64,000 bases of DNA, from assembly GCA_009377535.1 (NCBI GenBank), contig WHTV01000012.1, positions 1 through 64,000 on the forward strand. Direction: 5' to 3'. The position numbers and the translations under genes are program-made. Positions 47,009-56,668 of the stretch are shown piece by piece (position 1 is the first letter of the stretch; each line of letters starts with the position of its first letter). This DNA comes from Kiloniellaceae bacterium. GTDB taxonomy: Bacteria > Pseudomonadota > Alphaproteobacteria > Kiloniellales > Kiloniellaceae. The notes beneath the pieces were generated by a model, which did no database searches, was not told the origin of the DNA, and worked only from the letters and a program-made list of their open reading frames with translations.

Positions 47009-48244
47009 ATGGAACACTACGACGATCTGGAAACCCGCGTACCGGAGGCCCGCAAAGCCCAGCTGATGGCCGCGCTGCCGGCGCAGATTGCCCACGCCAA
47101 GGCGAGGTCGCCGGGCTATGCGCAGATCCTCGCCGGGTTCGATCCCGCCGCGGTGGCCGACCGCGCGGCCCTGGCGCAGCTTCCCGTCACCCGCAAGTCC
47201 GACCTTCTCGAACGCCAGTCCCCCGCGGCGCCCTTCGGTGGCCTCGCCGCCGTGGCAGTGGGGGAGGCCGCGCATCTCTTCGCCTCGCCCGGGCCGATCT
47301 TCGAGTTCGAGACCGCGCGGCGCGGCTTCTGGCGCCTCGAGCGCGCTCTCTTCGCGGCCGGCTTTCGCGCCGGCGACGTGGTGCACAACTGCTTCGCCTA
47401 TCACCTGACGCCGGGGGGCTGGATGCTCGACGGCGCCGCCCGCGGCCTCGGCTGTGCCGTCATCCCTGGGGGCATCGGCAACAGCGAGCAGCAGGTGCAG
47501 GCCATCGCCCACTTCCGGCCCGTCGGCTACACCGGCACGCCGGACTTCTTGAAGGTGCTGCTCGACAAGGGAGTGGAACTCGGCGCCGACTGCAGCTCGA
47601 TCACCCGCGCACTGGTCTCCGGCGGGGCGCTCTTCCCGGCGCTGCGCCAGGCCTATGCCGAACGCGGCGTGGCCGTGCTGCAGTGTTATGCCACCGCCGA
47701 CCTCGGCCTCATCGCCTACGAGTCGGAGGCGCGCGAAGGCCTGATCCTCGACGAGGAGATCATCGTCGAGATCCTGCGCCCCGGCACCGGCGACCCACTG
47801 CCCGAAGGCGAGGTGGGCGAAGTGGTGGTAACTACACTCAACCCCGACTATCCGCTGATCCGCTTTGCCACCGGCGACCTCTCGGCCGTGTTGCCGGGAA
47901 CCAGCCCCTGCGGGCGCACGGCGCCGCGCATCAAGGGCTGGATGGGCCGTGCCGACCAGGCGACCAAGGTGAAGGGCATGTTCGTGCAGCCGGCCCAGGT
48001 GGCGGCGGTGTTGAAGCGCCACGGCGAGATTGCCCGCGCCCGCCTGGTGGTGACCCGCCACGGCGACAGCGATGCCATGACCCTGCGGTGCGAGGTTGCC
48101 GCCGGCAAGGCCGCTGGCCTGGAGGCGGCCATCGCGGAGAGCCTGCAAGCCGCCTGCGGGCTCAAAGGGGCGGTAGAACTGGTCGATCCCGGCAGCCTGC
48201 CCAACGACGGCAAGGTCATCGACGACCAGCGCCGCTACGACTAG
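47009..48244 (+). CDS. phenylacetate-CoA ligase family protein (PaaK-like)
   Basis: The 411-residue protein matches the adenylate-forming phenylacetate-CoA ligase family: TRKSDLLERQ near the N-terminus, GGIGNSEQQVQ, CYATADLGLIAYE and RIKGWMGRADQATKVKGMFV. The glycine-rich P-loop of this group is weakly conserved here (FASPGPIF). It starts 8 bases after the LivF-like gene and ends the cluster. Together with the acyl-CoA ligase at the other end it indicates that the imported compounds are activated to CoA thioesters. Confidence 0.87.
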   Translation: MEHYDDLETRVPEARKAQLMAALPAQIAHAKARSPGYAQILAGFDPAAVADRAALAQLPVTRKSDLLERQSPAAPFGGLAAVAVGEAAHLFASPGPIFEFETARRGFWRLERALFAAGFRAGDVVHNCFAYHLTPGGWMLDGAARGLGCAVIPGGIGNSEQQVQAIAHFRPVGYTGTPDFLKVLLDKGVELGADCSSITRALVSGGALFPALRQAYAERGVAVLQCYATADLGLIAYESEAREGLILDEEIIVEILRPGTGDPLPEGEVGEVVVTTLNPDYPLIRFATGDLSAVLPGTSPCGRTAPRIKGWMGRADQATKVKGMFVQPAQVAAVLKRHGEIARARLVVTRHGDSDAMTLRCEVAAGKAAGLEAAIAESLQAACGLKGAVELVDPGSLPNDGKVIDDQRRYD

Positions 48245-48394
48245 CTCGGCGCACCGCAGAAATCACATTGTCGCCGCATTTGCGGCAAGTTCCGGACACC
48301 TTCGGTCCCTAGCTTCTCGATACGGAGACTTCCCCTCTCTGTAGAGGAGCCCCAGCCCTCCTAAGATGCCCCAAAAATCGGCTGGCACTAAGAG

Positions 48395-48432
48395 GGGGCG
48401 GCCATCTGCCCCGACCATAGCGTGGCCGCCCC
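48395..48432 (+). terminator. terminator hairpin 1 after the transporter/ligase cluster
   Basis: GGGGCGGCCA and TGGCCGCCCC form a perfect 10-bp stem with an 18-base loop, followed by TGATTTTCTT. Position and tail suit an intrinsic terminator of the plus-strand cluster. Confidence 0.6.
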
Positions 48433-48459
48433 TGATTTTCTTCGGAAAGCTCCAACTAC

Positions 48460-48496
48460 GGGCGGTCGCGTACCCCAAGCCAAAACGGGGCCGCCC
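48460..48496 (+). terminator. terminator-like hairpin 2
   Basis: GGGCGG pairs with CCGCCC, and CCCC pairs with GGGG inside, with a TCGCGTA bulge; TCTTCCTTTTCTCC follows. It backs up hairpin 1. GGCCGCCCTCTT (48489-48500) can also pair with the AAGAGGG...CGGCC arm of hairpin 1, so alternative foldings exist. Confidence 0.48.
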
Positions 48497-48577
48497 TCTT
48501 CCTTTTCTCCAGTCGATGCGAATCGGGTGACTGCTGGTTGAGCGGTCCGCGGCGCTCTGCCGGCCGGACGGGCGCGG

Positions 48578-49582
48578 CTAACCGGCGGCGATGAGCGGTG
48601 CTGGGGCCGCCACGGGCCGGGACAGAATGCGATAGGCGGGCAGCCTCAGAGTGACCGTGGTGCCTTTGCCGAGCTCGCTCTGCAGGTCGAGGCTGCCGCC
48701 GTGTAATTCGGCCAGGGCCTTGGACAATGGCAGGCCCAGGCCGGTGCCTACGGCTTGCTGCCGGATGCCGTTGTCGACCTGCCCGAAGACCGACAGCGCC
48801 ACCGGGATGTCCTCGCCAGCGATGCCGATGCCGGTATCGATGGCCTGGAACACGAAGCCGCTCTCCTTTGTCGCCCGGCAGCGCAGGGTGACGCGGCCGC
48901 CTTCCGGCGTGAATTTGATGCCGTTCGTCAGCAGGTTGACCAGAATCTGGGTAAGGCGCCGCTTGTCGGCGCGGATGCCGGGCAGCTCTTCAGGACAATC
49001 GAAGACCAGTTCCACGCCGGCCTCGCGCGCGCGGCCTTCCAGCAAGACGCGCACGCCGCTCACCAGCGCCTCGAAGGCAATGTGCTGTTCGTGCAGAGAT
49101 TCCCTTGCCGGCCTCGACTTTGGAAAGATCGAGGATGTCGTTGATGATGCCCAACAGGTGCTGGCCCGACTCGCGGATGTCGGCGGCGTAGTCGCGGTAC
49201 TTCAGGTTGCCGATGGGCCCCATGGCCTGCTGCTCGATCATCTCGGAAAAGCCGATGATGGCGCTGAGGGGTGTGCGCAGCTCGTGGCTCATCATCGCCA
49301 GGAAGGCCGATTTCGCCTCGTTGGCGCGCTCGGCCCGAGCGACATTGTCGTGCGCCTTGCGCAGGCGGGTAAGGGCTTCCTCGAGCTGGATCTGCAGGGC
49401 CTTGGTGACGTCGCGGCTGCTGAGGGCATCGCCCTTCAGGCCGTTGCAGGCCAATTCGGCGGAGCGGCCGTTCCGGCGTCGGGACTGCAGGACTTGCGCG
49501 ACCGCCGTCACTGCGACCAAAAGGCAGAAAGCGGCGCCGGCCGACACCGCCCAGAGGGGCAGGACCACCACCGCGTCCGACA

Positions 49583-49583
<1 letters not shown>
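48578..49583 (-). pseudogene. sensor histidine kinase, frameshifted by one extra base
   Basis: The first frame encodes one N-terminal membrane helix (about 8-31), a short coiled linker and the dimerisation domain with phospho-accepting His100 (SHELRTPLSAIIGFSEM) to VEAGK160. The ATPase domain follows in another frame: N box LTQILVNLLTNGIKFTP, DTGIGIAGED and GTGLGLPLSK. The switch falls in a run of three C at 49102-49104 (minus-strand AAGGGAATC); deleting one base restores K-E-S-L-H and a continuous protein of about 334 residues. It may be a true inactivation or a sequencing error. Its ATG overlaps the regulator's stop (TAATG). Confidence 0.8.
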
Positions 49584-50422
<839 letters not shown>

Positions 50423-50652
50423 TCGGTGAACCTCAAAGGGGGTGAATAGGGGGGCGCCTGACCGCAGAGTGCTGCAACTGGGTTAATTTTCGGTTTCAAC
50501 TGGCAGGGGAGCTTTGCGGAGAAGCGCTAGCGAGCCAGCTGTGGGGCGCGCGGCTGCGGCTGGTGCGGCGGGAGGGCGATCTGCTATACCGCCAGCCACA
50601 GTTCCATCAGCCCCGGCCGCAGCGCCGCCTTCCGGATGTCCCGCTTCGCCCC

Positions 50653-51294
50653 ATGGCAAATTTCGAAGGTCGATCCCTGCAGTGCCGGCGCGGCGGGCGC
50701 GATGTCTTTGCTGGCCTCTCTTTCGTCCTGCCGCCGGGCGGCGCCCTGGTGCTGACCGGGCCCAACGGCTCCGGCAAGTCGAGCCTGCTGCGCCTCATGG
50801 CGGGCCTGCTGCGACCGACCGGCGGCGACCTGCTTTGGGATGGTCGGTCGATCGCCACGGCACCCGAGGCGCACGCGGGGCGGCTGCATTATCTGGGCCA
50901 CCTCGACGCTGTGAAGCCGGTGCTCAGCGTGGCGGAAAACCTCAGCTTCTGGGCCGCTCTTCGGGGCGGCGCAGCGGCCCCCGAGGCCGCTCTCGAGGCT
51001 TTTGCGCTGACCGAACTGGCGGCGCTGCCCGGGCGCCTTCTGTCGGCCGGCCAACGCCGCCGCCTGGCGCTCGCGCGCCTCATCGCCGCACCGGCCGAGC
51101 TCTGGCTGCTGGACGAGCCTTCGGTCGGGCTCGACCACGCCTCGGTCGGGCGGCTCGCCGCCGCCATTGCCGATCACCGGGCCGGCGGCGGGCGGGTGGC
51201 GGTAGCCACCCACACGGCCCTCGACCTCGCCGATCCCCTGCGCCTGTCGCTCGACGCCCTTGCGCCGCCGCAGCTGCCGGAGATGGTGTGGTGA
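50653..51294 (+). CDS. ccmA: heme exporter ATP-binding protein CcmA
   Basis: The 213-residue ATPase powers the CcmABCD complex that releases holo-CcmE during c-type cytochrome maturation. It has Walker A GPNGSGKS, a shortened signature LLSAGQRRRLALARL and Walker B LWLLDEPSVGLD. The ATG at 50653 matches the family N-terminus. The 230 bases upstream should hold the operon promoter, but no strong -35/-10 pair was picked. Its stop overlaps the ccmB start (GTGA). Confidence 0.93.
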   Translation: MANFEGRSLQCRRGGRDVFAGLSFVLPPGGALVLTGPNGSGKSSLLRLMAGLLRPTGGDLLWDGRSIATAPEAHAGRLHYLGHLDAVKPVLSVAENLSFWAALRGGAAAPEAALEAFALTELAALPGRLLSAGQRRRLALARLIAAPAELWLLDEPSVGLDHASVGRLAAAIADHRAGGGRVAVATHTALDLADPLRLSLDALAPPQLPEMVW

Positions 51295-51956
51295 GCGGTT
51301 TCCTCCTGGTCATCGCACGCGACCTGCGCCTCGCCCTGCGCCAGCGCGCCGACGCCTGGCTGGCGGTGCTGTTCTTCGTGCTGACGGCGGCCCTGTTTCC
51401 CTTCGGCGTCGGACCGGAGCCGAACCTGCTGGCACGCATTGCGCCGGGCATTATCTGGGTGGTGGCGCTGCTCGCCGTGCTGCTGTCGCTGGAGCGGCTC
51501 TTTCTCGCCGACTTCGAGGATGGCAGCCTGGAGCAGCTGCTGCTCTCACCGCTGCCGCTGGAACTGGCGGTTCTGGCCAAGGTACTGGCCCACTGGCTGA
51601 CCACCGGGTTGCCGCTGATCGCCGCGGCGCCGCTGCTGGCGGTGCTGTTCCACATGGATCTGGCGGGCCTCGGCGTGCTGCTGCTGGCCATGCTGCTGGG
51701 CACCCCGACCCTCAGCCTGGTGGGGGCGGTCGGGGCGGCGCTGACCCTGGGGGCGCGGCGCGGCGGCGTGCTGATCCCGCTTCTGGTGCTCCCGCTCTAC
51801 GTGCCGGCCCTGATCTTCGGGGTCGGTGCCACCGATGCTGCGCTGCAAGGCTTCGCCGTGCGCCCGCACCTGCTGTTGCTGGGCGCGGTGCTGCTGGTGA
51901 TGCTGGTGGTGACGCCGCTGGCCGGGGCGGCGGCGCTGCGCCAGGCACTGGAATAG
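51291..51956 (+). CDS. ccmB: heme exporter membrane subunit CcmB
   Basis: The 221-residue inner-membrane protein has six helices and the family patterns ARDLRLALRQRADAW, FEDGSLEQLLLSPLPLE and KVLAHWLTTGLPLI. It starts with GTG at 51291, overlapping the ccmA stop by 4 bases, and has the usual length. It forms the membrane part of CcmABCD with CcmC. Confidence 0.94.
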   Translation: MSGFLLVIARDLRLALRQRADAWLAVLFFVLTAALFPFGVGPEPNLLARIAPGIIWVVALLAVLLSLERLFLADFEDGSLEQLLLSPLPLELAVLAKVLAHWLTTGLPLIAAAPLLAVLFHMDLAGLGVLLLAMLLGTPTLSLVGAVGAALTLGARRGGVLIPLLVLPLYVPALIFGVGATDAALQGFAVRPHLLLLGAVLLVMLVVTPLAGAAALRQALE

Positions 51957-52058
51957 CGTTCGGACTAAAGTCCCATGCCGGGCCGCAAATGAGGAGTTTC
52001 CAGAGCTGGCATGACTCACGCCGAGGCACTAGATAGACTGCGACCGTAGGAACTGGCC

Positions 52059-52781
52059 ATGCACCGCTTTGCAAATCCGGCGCGCTTCACCCGCATTGCC
52101 GACCGCGTCCTGCCCTTCGCCGCGGGCGGCGCGGTGCTGGCGCTGGCGCTCGGCTTCTATCTGGCGCTCTTCGTCTCGCCGGCAGACTACCAGCAGGGCG
52201 AAAGCGTCCGTATCATGTACGTCCATGTGCCCTCGGCCTGGATGGCGATGGTCATCTATGTAGCCATCGCCCTGGCCAGCGCCGTGGCGCTGATCTGGCG
52301 CCACCCCCTGGCGGACCTTGCGGCCAAGGCCTCCTCGCCGATAGGCGCCGGCTTCGCCTTCCTCACCCTGGTGACCGGCTCGCTCTGGGGCCGGCCGATG
52401 TGGGGCACCTGGTGGGAGTGGGACGGGCGTCTCACCTCCATGCTGATCCTCTTCTTCCTCTATCTCGGCCACATGGCGCTGATGAACGCCTTCGAGGACA
52501 GCCAGCGCGGCTATCGCGCGGCGTCGATTCTCGCCCTGGTGGGGGTGGTGAACATCCCGATCATCAAGTTCTCGGTCGACTGGTGGTCGACCCTGCACCA
52601 GCCGACCAGCGTGATGCGTCTGGACGGCCCGACCATTCACCCCTCGATGCTCTGGCCGCTGCTCATCGTGGCGCTGGGCTTCAAGCTCTACTATCTCACC
52701 GTCGTGCTGCTGCGCATCAAGAGCGAGCTGATCGCAGCGCGTCTGCGCGCCCTCGACCTTGCGATGGTGAAAGGTTCCTGA
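52059..52781 (+). CDS. ccmC: heme handling protein CcmC
   Basis: The 240-residue membrane protein attaches heme to CcmE in the periplasm. It has six helices, the tryptophan-rich heme motif GTWWEWDGRLTSML, and periplasmic histidines in MYVHVPSAWM and WWSTLHQPTSVMR as axial ligand candidates. The 102 bases between ccmB and ccmC contain a GGACT-AA-AGTCC palindrome (51962-51973) and no gene. Confidence 0.95.
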   Translation: MHRFANPARFTRIADRVLPFAAGGAVLALALGFYLALFVSPADYQQGESVRIMYVHVPSAWMAMVIYVAIALASAVALIWRHPLADLAAKASSPIGAGFAFLTLVTGSLWGRPMWGTWWEWDGRLTSMLILFFLYLGHMALMNAFEDSQRGYRAASILALVGVVNIPIIKFSVDWWSTLHQPTSVMRLDGPTIHPSMLWPLLIVALGFKLYYLTVVLLRIKSELIAARLRALDLAMVKGS

Positions 52782-52843
52782 GCGGGGGCCCGATCCGTGA
52801 GGACAGGCGGCTGCGCGATTCGGCCGCACTCACGCGAATATGA

Positions 52844-52881
52844 CTGACGCCCAGGGATCGAGCGCCTAGATTTGCGCTCGA
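52844..52881 (+). promoter_or_regulatory. possible internal promoter and hairpin between ccmC and ccmD
   Basis: CTGACG (52844-52849) and TAGATT (52867-52872) are 17 bases apart, each a 4/6 match. TCGAGCGC and GCGCTCGA form a perfect 8-bp hairpin (52858-52881) over the -10. The 169-base gap is unusual inside an otherwise compact operon. Confidence 0.35.
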
Positions 52882-52950
52882 ACGCCCCCGGGGCGAGGGC
52901 CGGCCCGGCAGAAGGCCACCCCAGAATTGCCCGCAACGCTCGGGAGAGAG

Positions 52951-53181
52951 ATGGAGAAGGTGACGGCATTCTTTCAGATGGGCGGCTACGCAGCCTTCGT
53001 CTGGCCCTCCCTGGGCCTCACGGTGGCTGTCATGTCCGGCCTGCTGATCGCGACCCTGCGCCAGCTGCGCGGCCGGCAGCGCCGCCTGGCCGAGCTGGAA
53101 GCGGCCGGCGCCCAGCGTCGTCGCCGCGCGGCGTCTCCGCCTGCCGCCCCACCCGGTGAAACGCGGGAGGCCCGCCCGTGA
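52951..53181 (+). CDS. ccmD: heme exporter small subunit CcmD
   Basis: The 76-residue protein has the CcmD pattern: a short N-terminus (FFQMGGYAAFVWPSLGLT), one transmembrane helix (about 14-36) and a charged cytoplasmic tail. GGGAGAGAG precedes the ATG at 52951. Its stop overlaps ccmE by 4 bases. Confidence 0.88.
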   Translation: MEKVTAFFQMGGYAAFVWPSLGLTVAVMSGLLIATLRQLRGRQRRLAELEAAGAQRRRRAASPPAAPPGETREARP

Positions 53182-53633
53182 CCCGCAAGCGCCGCCGCTT
53201 CTACATCGTAGTCGCCGCACTGCTGGTCTTCGGCAGCGCGACCGCCCTCGTGCTCACCGCCCTCGACGACAGCCTCGACCTGTTCCAGAGCCCGAGCCAG
53301 ATCATGGCCGCGCCGCCGCCGCCCGAGCGCGGCATTCGCCTCGGCGGTCTGGTGGAGGAGGGCACGGTCCTGCGTTCCAGCGACGGCCTCAGCGTCACCT
53401 TCCGGGTGACCGACGGTGCGCAGTCTGTGCCGGTCAGATACCAAGGCATCCTGCCGGATCTTTTCCGCGAAGGGCAGGGCGTGATCACCGTCGGCAGCAT
53501 GGGTCAGGGTGGCACCTTCCTCGCCCGCGAGGTGCTGGCCAAGCACGATGAGAACTACCTGCCGCGCGAGGTGGTCGATGCCCTGAAGGAATCCGGGCAA
53601 TGGCGTGAAGGCGAGGGGGAGGGCGTCCGGTGA
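53178..53633 (+). CDS. ccmE: heme chaperone CcmE
   Basis: The 151-residue membrane-anchored chaperone carries heme covalently to the CcmF lyase. The heme-binding His123 and Tyr127 lie in the canonical HDENY. One N-terminal helix (about 8-28) anchors the periplasmic OB-fold. The GTG at 53178 overlaps the ccmD stop. Confidence 0.95.
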   Translation: MTRKRRRFYIVVAALLVFGSATALVLTALDDSLDLFQSPSQIMAAPPPPERGIRLGGLVEEGTVLRSSDGLSVTFRVTDGAQSVPVRYQGILPDLFREGQGVITVGSMGQGGTFLAREVLAKHDENYLPREVVDALKESGQWREGEGEGVR

Positions 53634-55615
53634 TCATCGAGCTCGGCCACTTCGCCCTGATCCTCGCATTGGTCGCGGCACTGCTGCAGGGCAGCCTGCC
53701 GATGATCGGTGCGGCGCGCGGCGACGCCGCCTGGATGGCGCTGGCGCGGCCGGCCGCCTTCGCGCAGCTCTTCCTGGTGGTCTTCGCCTTCTGCACGCTG
53801 ACCTACGCCTACGTCACCTCCGACTTCACCGTGGCCAATGTGGTGGCCAACTCGCACTCCGCCAAGCCGCTGCTCTACAAGGTCACCGGCGTGTGGGGCA
53901 ATCACGAGGGCTCCATGCTGCTGTGGATCTTCATCCTGGCGGCCTTCGGCTCGGCGGTGGCGGCCTTCGGCGGCAACCTGCCGCCGACCTTGCAGGCGCG
54001 GGTGCTCGGCGTGCAGGCCTGGATCGGCATCGGATTCCTGGCCTTCACGCTGTTCACCTCGAACCCCTTCCTGCGGATCTTTCCGGCTCCCTTCGACGGG
54101 GAGGACCTGAACCCGCTGCTGCAGGACCCCGGCCTCGCCTTCCATCCGCCGCTGCTCTATGCCGGCTACGTCGGCTTCTCCATGGCATTCTCCTTCGCCA
54201 TCGCGGCCCTGATCGAGGGCAAGGTCGATGCCGCCTGGGCACGTTGGGTCAGGCCTTGGACGCTGCTCGCCTGGGCCTTTCTCACTGGCGGCATCGCGCT
54301 CGGCTCCTGGTGGGCCTACTACGAGCTTGGCTGGGGCGGCTGGTGGTTCTGGGACCCGGTGGAGAACGCCTCCTTCATGCCCTGGCTGCTGGGCACCGCG
54401 CTGCTGCACTCCGCCATCGTGGTGGAAAAGCGCAACGCACTGAAGACCTGGACCATCCTGCTGGCGATCCTCACCTTCTCGCTGTCGCTCATCGGCACCT
54501 TCATCGTGCGGTCGGGCGTGCTGACCTCGGTCCACGCCTTCGCCACCGACCCGGAGCGCGGCTTCTTCATCCTCATCCTGCTGGCCGTCGCCATCGGGGG
54601 CTCGCTGACCCTCTTCGCGGTCCGCGCTCCGGCGCTGAAGGCCGGCGGCCTCTTCGCGCCGATCAGCCGCGAGGGCGCGATGGTGATCAACAACCTCTTC
54701 CTTACCGCTGCCTGCGCTGCGGTCTTCCTCGGCACGCTCTATCCGCTGTTCCTCGAGGCGCTGGACGGATCCAAGGTCTCCGTCGGGCCGCCCTTCTTCA
54801 ACGCCACCTTCGCGCCGCTTATGGTGCCGCTGGTCTTCCTCGCCGCCATCGGCCCGATGCTGCCGTGGAAGCGCGGGGACCTCGCCGGTGCCCTCGCGCG
54901 GCTCAAGCTGGCGGCGCTCGGCGCCGTCGCGATCGGCCTCATCGCCTGGTATCTGAAGTCGGGCGGGCCTGTCCTGGCGGTGGCCGCCATGGGCCTCGCC
55001 GCCTGGCTCTTCGTCGGCGCCCTGGTCGAATGGACCGACCGCGTGAAGCTCTTCCGTGTCACGCCGGGCGAGAGCTGGCGCCGGGCGAAGGCGCTGCCGC
55101 GCTCGGCCCACGGCATGACGCTGGCCCACGCTGGCCTCGCCATCGTGATGGCGGGGATGATTGGCTCCTCGGTCTGGAAGGCCGAAGTGGTGGCCAACCT
55201 GCGCCCCGGCGAGACGGTGGAGATCGCCGGCTACAGCCTGCTTTTCGAGGGCGTCGGCAAGCTTGACGGCCCGAACTACCAAGCCGAGCGGGCGCGCTTC
55301 TCGGTGACGCGCGACGGCGAGGAACTTGCTGTCATGTTCCCGGAAAAGCGCGTCTACCAGGTGAGGGCCATGCCGACCACCGAGGCGGCGATCCGCACCA
55401 CCTTGTTCTCCGACCTCTACGCGGTGATCGGGGATGCCGACGGCCAGGGCGGCTGGACGGTGCGGATCTATCACGAGCCGCTGGTGCCCTGGATCTGGCT
55501 CGGCTGCTTCGTCATGGTCGCGGGCGGCCTGACCTCCTTGAGCGACCGCCGCCTGCGCATCGGCGCGCCGCACCGCCAGGACGCCGAGAGCAGCGCACGA
55601 CGGGCGACGGCATGA
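53630..55615 (+). CDS. ccmF: cytochrome c heme lyase subunit CcmF
   Basis: The 661-residue polytopic protein ligates heme to apocytochrome c with CcmH and CcmI. The WWD domain GWGGWWFWDPVENASFMPW is intact, and periplasmic histidines occur in NSHSAKPLLYKVTGVWGNHEG and LLHSAIVVEKR. About fifteen helices are predicted. Its GTG overlaps the ccmE stop by 4 bases. Confidence 0.95.
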   Translation: MIIELGHFALILALVAALLQGSLPMIGAARGDAAWMALARPAAFAQLFLVVFAFCTLTYAYVTSDFTVANVVANSHSAKPLLYKVTGVWGNHEGSMLLWIFILAAFGSAVAAFGGNLPPTLQARVLGVQAWIGIGFLAFTLFTSNPFLRIFPAPFDGEDLNPLLQDPGLAFHPPLLYAGYVGFSMAFSFAIAALIEGKVDAAWARWVRPWTLLAWAFLTGGIALGSWWAYYELGWGGWWFWDPVENASFMPWLLGTALLHSAIVVEKRNALKTWTILLAILTFSLSLIGTFIVRSGVLTSVHAFATDPERGFFILILLAVAIGGSLTLFAVRAPALKAGGLFAPISREGAMVINNLFLTAACAAVFLGTLYPLFLEALDGSKVSVGPPFFNATFAPLMVPLVFLAAIGPMLPWKRGDLAGALARLKLAALGAVAIGLIAWYLKSGGPVLAVAAMGLAAWLFVGALVEWTDRVKLFRVTPGESWRRAKALPRSAHGMTLAHAGLAIVMAGMIGSSVWKAEVVANLRPGETVEIAGYSLLFEGVGKLDGPNYQAERARFSVTRDGEELAVMFPEKRVYQVRAMPTTEAAIRTTLFSDLYAVIGDADGQGGWTVRIYHEPLVPWIWLGCFVMVAGGLTSLSDRRLRIGAPHRQDAESSARRATA

Positions 55616-55637
55616 CCGCCCGGCTGGTAGGGCTGTG

Positions 55638-56180
55638 ATGTTCAGGCGTCTGATGTTCCTGCTGCCCGCGCTCGTCTTCGTGGCGATCGCCGGCTATTTC
55701 CTCTGGGGTCTCGGGCCGGCGCGCGATCCCAGTGCGGTGCCGACGGCAATGATCGACAAGCCGGTGCCGGACTTCGACCTTGCGGCGGTGCCGAGTCTCG
55801 GCGTGCCGGGTCTGGCCACCGCGGATCTCGCCGGCGGCGAGGTGGTGATGGTGAACTTCTTCGCCTCCTGGTGCGTGCCCTGCCGCGCCGAGCATCGCTA
55901 CCTCACCGCCTTCGCCGAGCAGACCGGCGTGCCGCTCTACGGCATCAATCACCGCGACAAGCCCGAAGACGCCGCCGCCTGGCTGGCCGAACTCGGCAAC
56001 CCCTACCGGCGCATCGGCGCCGATCCCGGCCGTGCTGCGGTGGAGTGGGGCGTCACCGGCGTGCCGGAGACCTTCCTCATTGACGGCGCCGGGCGCATCC
56101 GCTTCCACCACCGCGGCCCGATGGTGCCCGAAGTTATCGACCGGGACGTGATGCCGCTGCTGCGGGTGCTGAAACCATGA
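55638..56180 (+). CDS. ccmG: cytochrome c maturation thioredoxin CcmG/DsbE
   Basis: The 180-residue membrane-anchored thioredoxin reduces apocytochrome c thiols. It has an N-terminal helix (about 5-24), the active site WCVPC in FFASWCVPCRAEH, and the cis-proline loop GVPETFLID. ATG 55638 is preferred over GTG 55635 because AGGG lies 5 bases before it. Its stop overlaps ccmH. Confidence 0.94.
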   Translation: MFRRLMFLLPALVFVAIAGYFLWGLGPARDPSAVPTAMIDKPVPDFDLAAVPSLGVPGLATADLAGGEVVMVNFFASWCVPCRAEHRYLTAFAEQTGVPLYGINHRDKPEDAAAWLAELGNPYRRIGADPGRAAVEWGVTGVPETFLIDGAGRIRFHHRGPMVPEVIDRDVMPLLRVLKP

Positions 56181-56668
56181 AGGCGCTGCTGCTCGCCGCT
56201 GCCCTGCTGCTGGCCGGCGCGCTGCCCGGCTTCGCGGTGGAGCCCGACGAGATGCTGGACGATCCGGTGCTGGAACAACGCGCCCGCGCGCTGTCCGCCG
56301 AGATCCGCTGCGTCGTCTGCCAGAACGAGTCCATCGACTCTTCCAACGCCGAGATCGCCCGCGAGCTGCGCCTGCTGGTGCGCGAACGCCTCGCCGCCGG
56401 AGACAGCGACCGGCAGGTGTTCGACTATCTGGTGGCGCGCTACGGCGACTTCGTGCTGCTGCGCCCGCCGATGAAGCCGACCACCTACCTGCTGTGGTTC
56501 GGCCCCTTCCTGATGCTGTTGTTCGGCGTCGTGGCGGTCTTCGTCTACTTCCGCCGCCAGCGCGGCGGCGCAGCGATGCCGCCGGCGCTCTCTGCGGAGG
56601 AGGAGGAGCGGCTCGCCCGCATGCTCGCCGAAGGGGCGACGGAGGAACGAGGCCCGAAGAAGGCATGA
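56177..56668 (+). CDS. ccmH: cytochrome c maturation protein CcmH
   Basis: The 163-residue periplasmic thiol protein has a cleavable signal peptide (about 1-20) and the redox motif RCVVCQNESI, then one C-terminal helix (YLLWFGPFLMLLFGVVAVFVYF). It corresponds to the N-terminal half of E. coli CcmH; the TPR half is the separate ccmI gene. Starts and stops overlap its neighbours by 4 bases. Confidence 0.94.
   Translation: MKALLLAAALLLAGALPGFAVEPDEMLDDPVLEQRARALSAEIRCVVCQNESIDSSNAEIARELRLLVRERLAAGDSDRQVFDYLVARYGDFVLLRPPMKPTTYLLWFGPFLMLLFGVVAVFVYFRRQRGGAAMPPALSAEEEERLARMLAEGATEERGPKKA

Larger units (their letters stand above)
48245..48577. other. 333-bp intergenic region between the transporter cluster and the sensor kinase
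   Basis: The region separates two convergent transcription units. It contains two tandem hairpins (48395-48432 and 48460-48496), described separately. A 71-codon minus-strand open frame (48263-48478) is not supported, since it reads through both hairpins. Confidence 0.5.

Noticed and set aside
48263-48478. 71-codon minus-strand frame in the gap after the PaaK-like gene
   Set aside because: It runs through terminator-like hairpins, has no ribosome binding site of note and no family resemblance.
49090-49115. Programmed frameshift in the histidine kinase gene
   Set aside because: There is no slippery heptamer, stop codon or stimulatory structure as expected for programmed shifting; a one-base insertion is the simpler reading.
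53555-55573. 672-codon minus-strand frame opposite ccmF
   Set aside because: Antisense shadow of a strongly supported gene.
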